Translations under genes and position numbers: made by a program
Assembly: GCF_006542275.1 (NCBI RefSeq)
Contig: NZ_CP041217.1
Location: forward strand, 124,001 to 188,000
DNA: 64,000 nucleotides
Source: Saccharibacillus brassicae
GTDB lineage: Bacteria > Bacillota > Bacilli > Paenibacillales > Paenibacillaceae
Reading direction: 5' to 3'
Notes under the pieces: model-generated
Database searches by the model: none
Seen by the model: the letters and a program-made list of their open reading frames with translations, nothing else
What the model was told of the DNA's origin: nothing
Shown here: positions 8,815-17,785 of the stretch, piece after piece
How positions within the stretch are numbered: the stretch's first letter is position 1
Layout: each line of letters opens with the position of its first letter

Positions 8815-9417
8815 TTACACGTAAGTCCGTTCGGCCCGCTTCGCTTCGTATTCGGAGATCGAAGATTCGTGCTGCAGCGTCAAGCCGATATCGTCCAGGC
8901 CCTGAAGCAGGAACTGGCGGCGATGTTCGTCCAGATCGAAATCGATACGCAGACCGTAAGCGTCGGTGAGCGTCTTCTCTTCGAGATTGACGTTCAGGCG
9001 ATAACCTTCATGCTCGGCCGTGCGGGCGAACAGATCCTGCACCTGTTCTTCGGACAGCTGGATCGGCAGAATGCCGTTCTTGAAGCAGTTGTTGTAGAAA
9101 ATATCGGCGAACGACGGCGCGATCACGACGCGGAATCCGTAGTCCAGTATCGCCCACGGCGCGTGCTCGCGGGACGATCCGCAGCCGAAGTTGGCACGCG
9201 AGATCAGCACTTCCGCTCCCGTATAACGCGGTTTGTTCATTTCGAATTCGGTATTCACTTCGCCGGATTCGGCGAAACGCCATTCGAAAAACAGGAACTG
9301 GCCGAAGCCGGTCCGTTCGATACGCTTGAGAAACTGCTTGGGAATGATGGCGTCCGTGTCGACATTGACCCGATCCACCGGGGCGACGAGTCCGTTTAAT
9401 TGTTTGAATTCTTCCAT
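8815..9417 (-). CDS. leuD: 3-isopropylmalate dehydratase, small subunit
   Basis: The 200-residue product is full length for LeuD, which with LeuC isomerises 2- to 3-isopropylmalate in leucine synthesis. Family signatures seen are VNVDTDAIIPKQFLK near the N-terminus and NFGCGSSREHAPWAI around residues 75-90, the swivelling aconitase domain that closes over the substrate. It starts 28 bases after the leuC stop with AGAAGGGA upstream, so the two are co-transcribed. leuA and leuB are not in the window. Confidence 0.97.
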   Translation of the reverse strand: MEEFKQLNGLVAPVDRVNVDTDAIIPKQFLKRIERTGFGQFLFFEWRFAESGEVNTEFEMNKPRYTGAEVLISRANFGCGSSREHAPWAILDYGFRVVIAPSFADIFYNNCFKNGILPIQLSEEQVQDLFARTAEHEGYRLNVNLEEKTLTDAYGLRIDFDLDEHRRQFLLQGLDDIGLTLQHESSISEYEAKRAERTYV

Positions 9418-9445
9418 GCGAGATCCCTTCTTTCCGGAGATTTGG

Positions 9446-10867
9446 TCAGCTGACGACTTCGGTCTTGAACGTCCAATCGCGTACGTCGGTGAAATGTCCT
9501 TCGATCGCCGCAGCGGCGGCCATGGCCGGCGAGACGAGATGCGTCCGTCCTCCGCGGCCCTGACGGCCTTCGAAGTTGCGGTTCGAAGTCGAAGCGCAGC
9601 GCTGCCCCGGCTGAAGCACGTCCGGATTCATCGCCAGGCACATGCTGCAGCCCGCTTCGCGCCATTCGAAGCCCGCTTCGCGGAAAACGACGTCCAATCC
9701 TTCTTCTTCGGCCTGCAGCTTGACGCGGCCCGAACCCGGGACGACGATCGCCGTGACCTGGTCCGCGACTTTGTAGCCTTTGGCGATCTCGGCGGCGGCG
9801 CGCAGATCTTCGATACGGCCGTTCGTGCAGGAACCGATAAACACGTAGTCGATCGGAATATCGGACATGCGCGTACCCGGCACGAGGTCCATATATTCCA
9901 GCGCTTTTTCAGCGGCCCGGCGTTCGTTCTCCGTCGTAAAGTCGGCCGGATTCGGCACGACCGAATCGATGTCCGCGCCCATGCCCGGGCTTGTGCCCCA
10001 GGTCACCTGCGGAATGAGGGAATCGACGTCGAATTCGACGACGCGGTCATACTGCGCGCCTTCGTCCGTCACGAGCTGCTTCCAATCGGCGACCGCCGTC
10101 TCGAACGCTTCGCCCTGCGGCGCGTACTGGCGTCCGCGGATATGCTCAAACGTCGTCTCGTCCGGCGCGATCAGTCCCGCTCTCGCTCCGCCTTCGATCG
10201 ACATGTTGCAGACCGTCATGCGCTCTTCCATCGTCAGGCTGCGGATCGACTCGCCCGTATATTCCAGCACGTAGCCCGTCGCGAAGTCCGTGCCGTACTT
10301 GGCGATAACGCCCAGAATCATGTCCTTGGCCGTGACGCCCGGCTTGCGGCTGCCGACGAAGCGTACTTCCATCGTCTTGGACTTGCCCTGCTGCAAACAT
10401 TGGGTAGCGAGCACGTGCTCCACTTCGCTCGTGCCGATACCGAACGACAACGCGCCGAACGCGCCGTGCGTGGACGTGTGGCTGTCGCCGCAGACGATCG
10501 TTTTGCCCGGATGGGTCAGGCCCAGCTCCGGTCCCATGACGTGTACGACGCCCTGGTCGATCGTGTCGAGGTCGAACAGTTTGACGCCGAAGTCTTTGCA
10601 GTTTTGCGACAGTGTGTCAATCTGCTGCTTGGAGATCGGGTCTTTGATATTGAAACGGTCGGTCGTCGGCACGTTGTGGTCCATCGTCGCGAACGTGCGG
10701 TCCGGACGGCGGACTGGGCGGTTGCTCAGGCGCAAACCTTCGAACGCCTGCGGCGACGTGACTTCGTGGACCAAATGAAGATCGATATAGATGATGGCCG
10801 GCTTGCCTTCTTCTTGATGAATAACGTGATTGTCCCAAATCTTTTCGTACATCGTTTTTTTACTCAT
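9446..10867 (-). CDS. leuC: 3-isopropylmalate dehydratase, large subunit
   Basis: The 473-residue product carries the aconitase-type active site and 4Fe-4S cluster: [28 protein letters not shown], the cluster cysteine in FIGSCTNGR, and the CSMC pair near the C-terminus. With LeuD it carries out the isomerisation step of leucine synthesis in the cytosol. The start at 10867 ([17 protein letters not shown]) has GGGGTG upstream and matches where family members begin; the frame stays open a further 32 codons upstream, but that part does not look coding. The gene is divergent from a LysR regulator. Confidence 0.97.
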   Translation of the reverse strand: MSKKTMYEKIWDNHVIHQEEGKPAIIYIDLHLVHEVTSPQAFEGLRLSNRPVRRPDRTFATMDHNVPTTDRFNIKDPISKQQIDTLSQNCKDFGVKLFDLDTIDQGVVHVMGPELGLTHPGKTIVCGDSHTSTHGAFGALSFGIGTSEVEHVLATQCLQQGKSKTMEVRFVGSRKPGVTAKDMILGVIAKYGTDFATGYVLEYTGESIRSLTMEERMTVCNMSIEGGARAGLIAPDETTFEHIRGRQYAPQGEAFETAVADWKQLVTDEGAQYDRVVEFDVDSLIPQVTWGTSPGMGADIDSVVPNPADFTTENERRAAEKALEYMDLVPGTRMSDIPIDYVFIGSCTNGRIEDLRAAAEIAKGYKVADQVTAIVVPGSGRVKLQAEEEGLDVVFREAGFEWREAGCSMCLAMNPDVLQPGQRCASTSNRNFEGRQGRGGRTHLVSPAMAAAAAIEGHFTDVRDWTFKTEVVS

Positions 10868-10939
10868 CTTCTTCACCCCGCTGCTGGATTCAAACCGGCC
10901 ACTTTCGCGATTCCCGAGGCCAGGTTTTGTTAGTGGGTT

Positions 10940-10969
10940 AAATATAACATGGAGTTGTCTCATTGTTCC
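10940..10969 (-). promoter_or_regulatory. Candidate leuCD promoter
   Basis: On the minus strand TTGGAA, 18 bases and TTATAT resemble -35 and -10 boxes, about 75 bases upstream of the leuC start and just inside the LysR-type operator. Spacing is one base longer than ideal. Confidence 0.45.
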
Positions 10970-10992
10970 AAGATATAATAACTATAATACTG

Positions 10993-11007
10993 ATAGGTTT
11001 TACCTAT
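10993..11007. promoter_or_regulatory. LysR-type operator between leuC and the LysR gene
   Basis: ATAGGTTTTACCTAT is a 15-bp interrupted palindrome of form ATAG-N7-CTAT. It contains the T-N11-A core of LysR-family binding sites and resembles the ATAA-N7-TTAT boxes of CcpC. Its position upstream of the leuC promoter and the LysR gene fits autoregulation and control of leuCD. Confidence 0.65.
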
Positions 11008-11102
11008 ATACGCGGAAGAGAATCTCCCTGTAAAATAAAACGGAAGACTGTCCGCTTACGCGAATGGACGCGAACGTACACAATGAAGGAGACTTCCCCC
11101 AC

Positions 11103-12020
11103 ATGGAATTGAGACAGCTTCAATACGCGCTCATGATCGCCGCCGAGCGCAATTTTTCGCGGGCGGCCGAGAAGCTGCATATCGCCCAGCCTTCGCTCAG
11201 CCAGCAGCTCTCCAAACTGGAAAAGGAACTCGGCGTGCTGCTGTTCCAGCGCAACACGAGCACGGTCCAGCTAACGCACGCGGGACGCGAGTTCATGAAG
11301 CGCGCGCAGCGGATCGTCGACGAAATGGATCTGCTGCGGGTCGAGATGGAAGACATTTCGCAGCTGCGCAAAGGGCGGATCACCGTCGGCAGCATGCCGA
11401 CGACCGGCTCCCACCTGCTTCCGCACGTGCTGCCGGCGTTTCGGGATGGCTACCCCGGTATCGACGTGACGCTGCTCGAAGACACGTCGCAAAATCTGGA
11501 ACGGCTGACCGCGGGCGGCAAAACGGACATCAGTCTGCTGTCGCTGCCGCTTGGCGAACCGACGCTCGACTATGAATGGATTGCCGACGAACCGATCGAC
11601 CTGGCCGTTCCTCCGAACCATCCGCTCGCGCTGCGCTCCGAAGCTTTTCCCGCCGCGGGCATTACGATGCGCGAGCTGGAGCACGAACCGTTTATCATTT
11701 TGAAGCAGGGGCAAGGGTTTCGCAAAATGGTGCTCGATCTGTGCCGCGAAGCCGGCTACGAGCCGCAGGTCGTGTTCGAGAGCAGCAATATGGAGACGCT
11801 GCAATCGCTCGTCGCCGCCGGCATGGGCGTCACGCTCGTGCCGCGGTTCGTCTCCCGGTCGAGGCGCAGCGAGCTGCTGCCGGTCTACGTCCCGCTCGCC
11901 GACCCGGTGCCTTACCGCACGCTCGTCATCGCTTACCGCAAAGGCCGTTCGCTGTCCAAAGCGGCCGAAGCGTTTATCGGCACGCTGCGCAGCACGATGC
12001 AGCGGCTCGAACGTTCCTGA
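11103..12020 (+). CDS. LysR-family transcriptional regulator
   Basis: The 305-residue product begins MELRQLQYALMIAAERNFSRAAEKLHIAQPSLSQQLSKLEKELGVLLFQR, a standard winged helix-turn-helix at about residues 5-65, followed by a two-lobed substrate-binding domain (about 90-300). The ATG at 11103 has AAGGAG upstream at somewhat long spacing; the in-frame ATG at 11064 lacks a ribosome-binding site and adds non-homologous residues. Being divergent from leuCD with a LysR box between, it probably controls leucine synthesis. The ligand is unknown; I infer an isopropylmalate-like or branched-chain-related signal. Confidence 0.92.
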   Translation: MELRQLQYALMIAAERNFSRAAEKLHIAQPSLSQQLSKLEKELGVLLFQRNTSTVQLTHAGREFMKRAQRIVDEMDLLRVEMEDISQLRKGRITVGSMPTTGSHLLPHVLPAFRDGYPGIDVTLLEDTSQNLERLTAGGKTDISLLSLPLGEPTLDYEWIADEPIDLAVPPNHPLALRSEAFPAAGITMRELEHEPFIILKQGQGFRKMVLDLCREAGYEPQVVFESSNMETLQSLVAAGMGVTLVPRFVSRSRRSELLPVYVPLADPVPYRTLVIAYRKGRSLSKAAEAFIGTLRSTMQRLERS

Positions 12021-12066
12021 ACCGCCGCATGCGGAGCCGACGCTGCGCTCGGCGCAAATTCCGCCT

Positions 12067-12095
12067 TTTACAAACCGGGTTCTGCGTGCTATTCT
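12067..12095 (+). promoter_or_regulatory. Promoter of the proBA T-box operon
   Basis: TTTACA, a 17-base spacer and TATTCT form a good sigma-A promoter. Transcription would start near 12102, shortly before the T-box structure. Confidence 0.7.
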
Positions 12096-12119
12096 AGGAA
12101 AAACCAAATGTCATGCCGC

Positions 12120-12412
12120 AATGACGGGGCCAGTACGAGAAGATCCGCCTTTCAGAGAGTGAATTCCACAGGTACGGCTTGGGCGCGAGAGTGTCCGAAG
12201 GCCGCGCCTCGGCTGCGAGAATTCACGGTCGGACTTTTCCGAATCCTACCTCCGAGCGATCCGGGCTCCAATCCCGGACGGTTCCCTTTCCGTTATCGGG
12301 GGTCGAGCGGGACGGCTTAGGCCGTCAATCAAGGTGGTACCGCGGAAGCACAGATCGGGCTTTCGTCCTTCGCGCAGCATAAGCTGCGCCTGGACGGAAG
12401 CTTTTTTGGTAC
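12120..12412 (+). promoter_or_regulatory. T-box riboswitch leader, tRNA-Pro specific
   Basis: The T-box motif AAGGTGGTACCGCGG is at 12331-12345, followed by a terminator. In stem I, GAAGATCCG pairs with CGGACTTTTC and GTGAATTC with GAATTCAC; the 5' side of the specifier loop has AGTACGAGA (S-turn). The opposite side reads GAATCCTACC, which places a proline CCT specifier at 12245-12247 followed by the expected purine. Uncharged tRNA-Pro would bind and prevent termination, switching on proBA when proline is short. The downstream proline genes support this reading. Confidence 0.93.
12359..12409 (+). terminator. T-box terminator hairpin
   Basis: GCTTTCGTCC...GCGCAGC pairs with GCTGCGC..GGACGGAAGC around the loop ATAA and is followed by six T residues. 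It is the regulated terminator of the leader. Confidence 0.9.
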
Positions 12413-12439
12413 GCTGCCCGCAGAAAGAAGGAGATATTC

Positions 12440-13543
12440 ATGCAAAAACGGATCGTAGTCAAAATAGGCAGCAGTTCGCTGACGGGAAGCCGGGGCGGAT
12501 TGAACCGCGAAGCGATTGCGTACTTCGCCGGCGAACTGGCGGAACTGTACCGGCGCGGCGTTCAGCCGCTGCTCGTTACGTCCGGAGCGGTCGCGGCCGG
12601 CTTCCGGGCGATCGGCTATCCCGAGCGGCCCAGGAAGCTGCACGAAAAGCAGGCTTCGGCCGCCGTCGGGCAGGCGCTGCTCATGCGCGCTTACCAGGAA
12701 GCGCTGGCCGGGCACGGCCACGTGGCGGCCCAAATCCTGCTGACGCGCACCGATTTTCACAGCCGCAAACGGATCGGCAGCGCGGTCATGACGATCGAGG
12801 AACTGCTGGAACGTGGCATTCTGCCGATCTTCAACGAAAACGACACGGTCTCGGTCGACGAACTGAAATTCGGCGACAACGATACGCTGTCCGCGCTCGT
12901 CGCCAATCTGGTCAAAGCGGAGCGGCTCGTGATCCTGACCGATACGGACGGTTTGTACAGCGCCGATCCGCGGCAGGACCCGAACGCGATCAAATACGAG
13001 GCGATCGGCGAAATCAGCGACGATATTTACCGCATGGCCGGAGGCAGCGGAAGCAGCGTCGGCACCGGCGGCATGCGGTCCAAGCTCGACGCGGCGCGGA
13101 TCGCCACGCGCGGAGGCGTGCCGGTATTCGTCGGCCGCGCCACCGAAACCGGCGATCTGGCGGACGCGGCGGAAGGCCGCGGCCGCGGCACGCATTTCAC
13201 GACGACGCTCTCTTCCATGTCCGTCAAAAAGCAGTGGCTCGGGTATTTGTCCCGGCCGCTCGGCGCGCTGATCGTCGACGCCGGCGCCAAGCGCGCGCTC
13301 GCCGAAGAAGGCCGCAGCCTGCTGCCGGTCGGCATCACCGCTGTCGAAGGGCAGTTCCACGCGGGCGACGTCGTCGAAGTGCGCGGCCCAGGCGGCGACG
13401 TCGTCGGACGCGGCGTCGTCAACTACGATATGGAAGACCTGCAGCGCGTCTGCGGGTGGCCGGGACCGCGGGTGCTGGAGACGCTGAACGGCCTGCACCG
13501 GCTCGAAGCGATCCATCGCGACGAATGGATCTCGCTCGGCTGA
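12440..13543 (+). CDS. proB: Glutamate 5-kinase
   Basis: The 367-residue product phosphorylates glutamate in the first step of proline synthesis. The amino-acid kinase domain starts MQKRIVVKIGSSSLTG and contains TSGAVAAGF, FNENDTVSVDELKFGDNDTLSALVA and the GTGGM glycine motif near residue 210. A PUA domain fills about 275-355. Length fits kinase-plus-PUA enzymes such as B. subtilis ProB. AAGGAGATATTC precedes the ATG. Expression is under the T-box directly upstream. Confidence 0.97.
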   Translation: MQKRIVVKIGSSSLTGSRGGLNREAIAYFAGELAELYRRGVQPLLVTSGAVAAGFRAIGYPERPRKLHEKQASAAVGQALLMRAYQEALAGHGHVAAQILLTRTDFHSRKRIGSAVMTIEELLERGILPIFNENDTVSVDELKFGDNDTLSALVANLVKAERLVILTDTDGLYSADPRQDPNAIKYEAIGEISDDIYRMAGGSGSSVGTGGMRSKLDAARIATRGGVPVFVGRATETGDLADAAEGRGRGTHFTTTLSSMSVKKQWLGYLSRPLGALIVDAGAKRALAEEGRSLLPVGITAVEGQFHAGDVVEVRGPGGDVVGRGVVNYDMEDLQRVCGWPGPRVLETLNGLHRLEAIHRDEWISLG

Positions 13544-13624
13544 GCCGGGACCGAATAACGCACAGCCATACGCATACCCATACACACACCAATAACGCAT
13601 ACCAGTAACAGGGAGGATTGCCAT

Positions 13625-14938
13625 ATGAATCAATCACCGATCGAACAAAACGGACAAACGGCCAATTCCACGGCCGCAGGCGGCGCGGTGCAGAGCGAAG
13701 TGCGCGCCAAAGCGATCCTGGCCGGCTCCGCCGCGCGCCGGATGGCTTCGCTGTCCACCGACGAGAAAAACGCGGCCCTGCTCGCGATGGCCGACGCATT
13801 GAACGCGGAAGCGGCTTCGCTGATCGAAGCGAACCGCGAAGACCTGGAGCGCGGACGCGCAAACGGCACGAGCGAATCGCTGCTCGACCGGCTCATGCTG
13901 AGCGAAGCGCGGATCGCGTCGATCGCCGACGCGCTCAAGCTCGTCGCGGATCTGCCGGACCCGACAGGCAAAGTGCTGGAGACGATCGAGCGCCCGAACG
14001 GGCTGCGGATCGAGAAAGTCAGCGTGCCGCTCGGCGTTATCGGCATTGTGTACGAAGCGCGCCCGAACGTCACGGTCGATGCGGCGGCGCTCTGCCTGAA
14101 GACCGGCAACGCGGTCGTGCTGCGCGGCGGTTCGGCCGCCTTGTCCACCAACCGGCGTATTGCCGAAGTGCTGCGCGCGGCACTGGCCGGCACGGCGCTG
14201 CCGCCCGAAGCGCTTCAGGTGATCGAAGACGCGTCGCGTTCTTCGGTCGACGAGATGCTGAAGCTGAACGGGCTGCTCGACGTCATCATCCCGCGCGGAG
14301 GCCGTTCCCTGATCGACAACGTCGTGCGCAATGCGACGGTGCCGGTCATCGAGACGGGCGCCGGCGTCTGCCATACGTATCTCGACGCTTCGGCGAACGC
14401 CGAAATGGCCGCCGAGATCGCGATCAATGCCAAAGTGCAGCGCCCTTCGGTCTGCAATTCGATGGAGACGCTGATCGTCCATGCGGACTTCGCGCAGCGC
14501 GGACTGCGCGCGCTTGCGGACGAGCTGCTGCGGCTCAAGGTCGAACTGCGCGGCGACGAGCGGACCCGCGCCCTGCTGCCGGAAGCGAAGCCCGCTTCCG
14601 ACGAAGAATACGGTACGGAATATAACGACTATATTCTGAATATCAAAATCGTGGACGGCCTGGACGAAGCGGTCGCCCATATCTCCCGCTTCGGCACGAA
14701 GCACTCCGAGTGCATCGTGACGGAAGACGAAGTCAACGCCGTCCGCTTCCTGAACGAAGTGGACGCGGCTGCCGTGTACCACAATGCGTCCACCCGGTTC
14801 ACCGACGGCTTCGAATTCGGCTTCGGCGCCGAGATCGGGATCAGCACGCAAAAGCTGCACGCCCGCGGACCGATGGGACTCCCGGCGCTGACTTCGTCCA
14901 AATACCGGATCTACGGCACCGGTCAGATTCGCCCGTAA
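13625..14938 (+). CDS. proA: Gamma-glutamyl phosphate reductase
   Basis: The 437-residue product reduces glutamyl-5-phosphate to glutamate semialdehyde with NADPH. It has an aldehyde-dehydrogenase fold with GVIGIVYEARPNVTVDAAALCLKTGNAV, VPVIETGAGVCHTYLD and the catalytic cysteine in VQRPSVCNSMETL, plus the family's ending GPMGLPALTSSKYRIYGTGQ. It lies 80 bases after proB with its own GGGAGG site. The first ~25 residues (Asn/Gln/Gly/Ala-rich) are an extension not usual in the family. Confidence 0.97.
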   Translation: MNQSPIEQNGQTANSTAAGGAVQSEVRAKAILAGSAARRMASLSTDEKNAALLAMADALNAEAASLIEANREDLERGRANGTSESLLDRLMLSEARIASIADALKLVADLPDPTGKVLETIERPNGLRIEKVSVPLGVIGIVYEARPNVTVDAAALCLKTGNAVVLRGGSAALSTNRRIAEVLRAALAGTALPPEALQVIEDASRSSVDEMLKLNGLLDVIIPRGGRSLIDNVVRNATVPVIETGAGVCHTYLDASANAEMAAEIAINAKVQRPSVCNSMETLIVHADFAQRGLRALADELLRLKVELRGDERTRALLPEAKPASDEEYGTEYNDYILNIKIVDGLDEAVAHISRFGTKHSECIVTEDEVNAVRFLNEVDAAAVYHNASTRFTDGFEFGFGAEIGISTQKLHARGPMGLPALTSSKYRIYGTGQIRP

Positions 14939-15018
14939 GCCGCCGCGACTCTGCGGCCGCGTTGATCGCGAGCATACGCTCCACCCCATTTTCCCAGAAG
15001 CGAAAGGATGAATCTCCC

Positions 15019-15897
15019 ATGACCCAGACCCGCATGCTGATCGAAGACCGCGTTTGCTTTTTCGGGGCCGGTTCGATGGCGGAAGCCGTCGCCCGGGGGC
15101 TGATCGCCCGCGCGGTAATCGCGCCCGAACAGATCACGTTCCTGAACCGGAGCGACCAATCGAAGCTGGACCGGCTTCGCCAGCGCTACGGCACGAACGG
15201 CACGCAGGACCCGGCCGAGAAAGAGCAGGTGCTGCGCACCTTCCCGGTCGTGATCCTCGCGATGAAGCCCAAAGACGCCGCCGAAGCGCTGCGGCAGCTC
15301 GGGACGCTGGTCGGCCCGCGTACGCTGATCGTGTCCATGATCGCCGGCTTGTCGATCGACACGCTGCGCCGCCTGCTGAACCGCCCGGAGCAGCCCGTCG
15401 TCCGCACGATGCCCAATACGTCGAGTTCGATCGGCCTGGGCGTGACGGGCGTCAGCTTCTCGGACGGATTGTCCGAAGCGCAGCGCCGCACCGCCCGCCT
15501 GCTGTTCGAAGCGGTCGGCGTCGTCGTCGAGACCGAAGAAGACAAGATCGACGCCCTGACCGGCATCTCCGGCAGCGGTCCGGCCTACGTCTACTACCTG
15601 ATGGAGGCGCTGATCGAAGCGGCCGAGCTCGGCGGGCTCACGCCCGAACAAGCGCGCGAGATGACGGTCCAGACCGTGCTCGGCGCCGCCCAAATGGTAC
15701 GCCAGACCGGCGAAGAACCGGCCGAACTGCGCCGCAAGGTCACTTCGCCGAACGGCGCGACCCAGGCGGCGATCGCCAAGCTTGACGAAAGCGATTTTCA
15801 CGGCGCCCTGATCCGGGCCGCTCAGCGCTGCTCGGAGCGCTCGGCCGAAATGGGCCGGGAGCTGGAGAGCCAACTGCCGAACGCGGAGTCGAACTGA
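15019..15897 (+). CDS. proC: Pyrroline-5-carboxylate reductase
   Basis: The 292-residue product performs the last proline step. The Rossmann motif FFGAGSMAEAVARGL is at about residues 14-28, and the signatures VVRTMPNTSSSIGLGVTGVS and GISGSGPAYVYYLMEALIEAAE with VTSPNGAT near the C-terminus are clear. AAAGGA lies about 12 bases before the ATG, and the gap from proA is 80 bases, so it likely belongs to the T-box operon. This links all three glutamate-to-proline steps under one tRNA-Pro switch. Confidence 0.96.
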   Translation: MTQTRMLIEDRVCFFGAGSMAEAVARGLIARAVIAPEQITFLNRSDQSKLDRLRQRYGTNGTQDPAEKEQVLRTFPVVILAMKPKDAAEALRQLGTLVGPRTLIVSMIAGLSIDTLRRLLNRPEQPVVRTMPNTSSSIGLGVTGVSFSDGLSEAQRRTARLLFEAVGVVVETEEDKIDALTGISGSGPAYVYYLMEALIEAAELGGLTPEQAREMTVQTVLGAAQMVRQTGEEPAELRRKVTSPNGATQAAIAKLDESDFHGALIRAAQRCSERSAEMGRELESQLPNAESN

Positions 15898-15966
15898 AGC
15901 CTCCGGCGCCGGAACCGTTCCCTGACACGACATGAACCATATGAACGACATGAACCACATGAACGC

Positions 15967-16014
15967 AAAAGCCCGTCCGTTTCCGGAGCGTACTCCGAAA
16001 ACGGACGGGCTTTT
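15967..16014. terminator. Bidirectional terminator between proC and the repeat membrane protein
   Basis: AAAAGCCCGTCCGTTT...CGGAG pairs with CTCCG...AAACGGACGGGCTTTT around the loop CGTA. It serves convergent transcripts from proC (plus) and the 16077-17328 gene (minus). Confidence 0.9.
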
Positions 16015-16068
16015 AACGTTATAGGCAGCCTGCTTGCTCCTGCTCCTGCTCTTGCGCTTTTCCCGCAC

Positions 16069-17328
16069 TCAGGCTCTCGCCCGGCGTCCCGTCTTCATCA
16101 GCTTGAAGCCGCCGCCGATCAGCAGCAGCGCCACGACGGCGTTGCGGATATACGGTTCCAGTTCATGCAGGAATCCGAGCGTCGGCAGATACAGGTCGAT
16201 AAACGGCATCACGAGCGTTTTGAGCACGTAATACAGCCCCAGCGCCACCAGCAGCACGCCGAGCCAGCCGCGGTTCGCTTCGAAGTTGTCCAGCAGCGGC
16301 TTGTCGACCAGCGGCTCCCGGCCGTAGCGCCCGACCTGCTGCAAAGCGTCGAAAAACGCGTAGAACCAAATGAGCGGCACGAGGAACAGGAAGATCGACA
16401 AGCCGAGCACGTCAAGGATGTAGATGCTGCCGAAGAACAGAATCATCAGCTGCGCCCCGCGCTTCATAAGGCCCAGATACATATGTGCCGCGCCCGGCAC
16501 GATCGCAAGCAGGAGGCCCATCGTCCGGCTTTTCCCGCTGCCGTCGCGCCCCATGTCCCAGCGTTCGATCAGCGAAAAGTCGCGCAGCTGCTCGCCGCGG
16601 CTTTTGCGTCCGGCCAGTTGGACCGCGTCGAACATGCCGTAGATCCAGATGATCGGCAGCACGCCGAGAAACATCAGAAACGTCTCTTCGCCGGTAAAAA
16701 TACTCAGGAAGACCAGCGCCGTCGTCAGTCCGAAAAAGGCGGCCAGAAACGAGACGCCCCGCTGCACCAGGCCCATGTACAAATGGCCGAGTCCCGGCAC
16801 GAAGCTCAACACGACGGTACAGAACCGCTGCACGTCGGAAAAATAATTCGGTTCGCGCAGCATGCGCCCGTCTCCGACCGGAGGGTAAGGCGGGTACGGC
16901 GGATAATCAGCTTCTTCGCCCGGCCCGAATCCGGCCCGCGGCTCTTCTTCCCTGTCCGCCGTTCGCGGTGCGCCGGATTCGCCCGAACGGTAAGCGCCGT
17001 ACGGATCTTCCGCATAGCCCGGATGTCTCGGAGCGGAAGGCGCATGACCGTAATAACCGTACGGCGCGTCCGGTCCGAGCGGCCGGCTGAGCACGGCGAC
17101 CAGCATGTCGAACATGCTGATAAACCAGACGAGGCAGGTTCCCGCTATGCCCAATGCCATCGGCGCGTCGCTTTCTGCGATCGCCGCCAGCAACCCTCCG
17201 CCGATCAGCATGAACAGCGGAAGCAAAAAGTAGATAAATCCCCGGGAGCGATTGCCCCAATATACATGGCCGAGGCCCGGCACCAGGTTCAGCAGCAGCG
17301 CCGCAAGTTTACTTCGTTGTCGATTCAT
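16069..17328 (-). CDS. Multi-pass membrane protein with three internal repeats
   Basis: The 419-residue product has three copies of a unit: VPGLGHVYWG (about residue 16), VPGLGHLYMG and VPGAAHMYLG, each followed by a basic-glycine step, two hydrophobic helices and a W-F/Y-x-x-F-D-A/M signature (WFISMFDML, WIYGMFDAV, WFYAFFDAL). A Pro/Tyr/Gly-rich linker with PPYPPYPP separates units one and two. The C-terminus adds further hydrophobic helices. The motif resembles TM2/DUF5683-type membrane proteins. It overlaps the end of the putative anti-sigma gene by 20 bases, so it is translated with the sigma module; its role is unknown. AAAGGGG precedes the start at 17328. Confidence 0.85.
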   Translation of the reverse strand: MNRQRSKLAALLLNLVPGLGHVYWGNRSRGFIYFLLPLFMLIGGGLLAAIAESDAPMALGIAGTCLVWFISMFDMLVAVLSRPLGPDAPYGYYGHAPSAPRHPGYAEDPYGAYRSGESGAPRTADREEEPRAGFGPGEEADYPPYPPYPPVGDGRMLREPNYFSDVQRFCTVVLSFVPGLGHLYMGLVQRGVSFLAAFFGLTTALVFLSIFTGEETFLMFLGVLPIIWIYGMFDAVQLAGRKSRGEQLRDFSLIERWDMGRDGSGKSRTMGLLLAIVPGAAHMYLGLMKRGAQLMILFFGSIYILDVLGLSIFLFLVPLIWFYAFFDALQQVGRYGREPLVDKPLLDNFEANRGWLGVLLVALGLYYVLKTLVMPFIDLYLPTLGFLHELEPYIRNAVVALLLIGGGFKLMKTGRRARA

Positions 17329-17785
17329 GGTCGCTTTCCCCTTTCGCTTTGAAGCCGCCCAGCCACGTCGACGCTCCATCCGTCAGCCGCTGGCTGTAAG
17401 ACACTTTTCCCGCTTCGCCCGCCGCTTTGGCTGCCTGCTCGCCGATCCGGTCGAACGTGCCGGTGAACGTCAGCAGCAGCGCGGCGGCGGCCGCGACCGT
17501 ATAGAGCACGATCGGCTCTCTCCATCTGCGGCCGAAATAGCCTGGGCCTCCCTGTTCGTCGGCGCGCTCCGGAATAAACGCCATGACCCGTTCGCTGAAC
17601 GCTTCTTCGTCGGCAAGGCCGGGCAGCTCTCCGCCAACGTTTTCGAGCGCGGCCAGATACTGGCCGAAAGCCTGCTCGTCGCCCTGCTCCAGCAAATGCT
17701 CCAGGCGTTCCCTCGTCGGCTCGGCCAGCGTGCCCCGCACGTAGCGCATCCATTCCTGCGGTCCGTAACGTTCCAACTCGCTCAT
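17309..17785 (-). CDS. Putative anti-sigma factor (single membrane segment)
   Basis: The 158-residue product begins MSELERYGPQEWMRYVRGTL, a cytosolic domain that resembles the N-terminal part of anti-sigma factors but lacks the H-x3-C-x2-C zinc motif. A membrane helix lies at about 100-118 (VLYTVAAAAALLLTFTGTF), leaving ~40 residues outside. Its ATG overlaps the sigma-factor stop as ATGA with GGAGG upstream, a typical sigma/anti-sigma arrangement. Anti-sigma function is inferred from context. Confidence 0.8.
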   Translation of the reverse strand: MSELERYGPQEWMRYVRGTLAEPTRERLEHLLEQGDEQAFGQYLAALENVGGELPGLADEEAFSERVMAFIPERADEQGGPGYFGRRWREPIVLYTVAAAAALLLTFTGTFDRIGEQAAKAAGEAGKVSYSQRLTDGASTWLGGFKAKGESDHESTTK

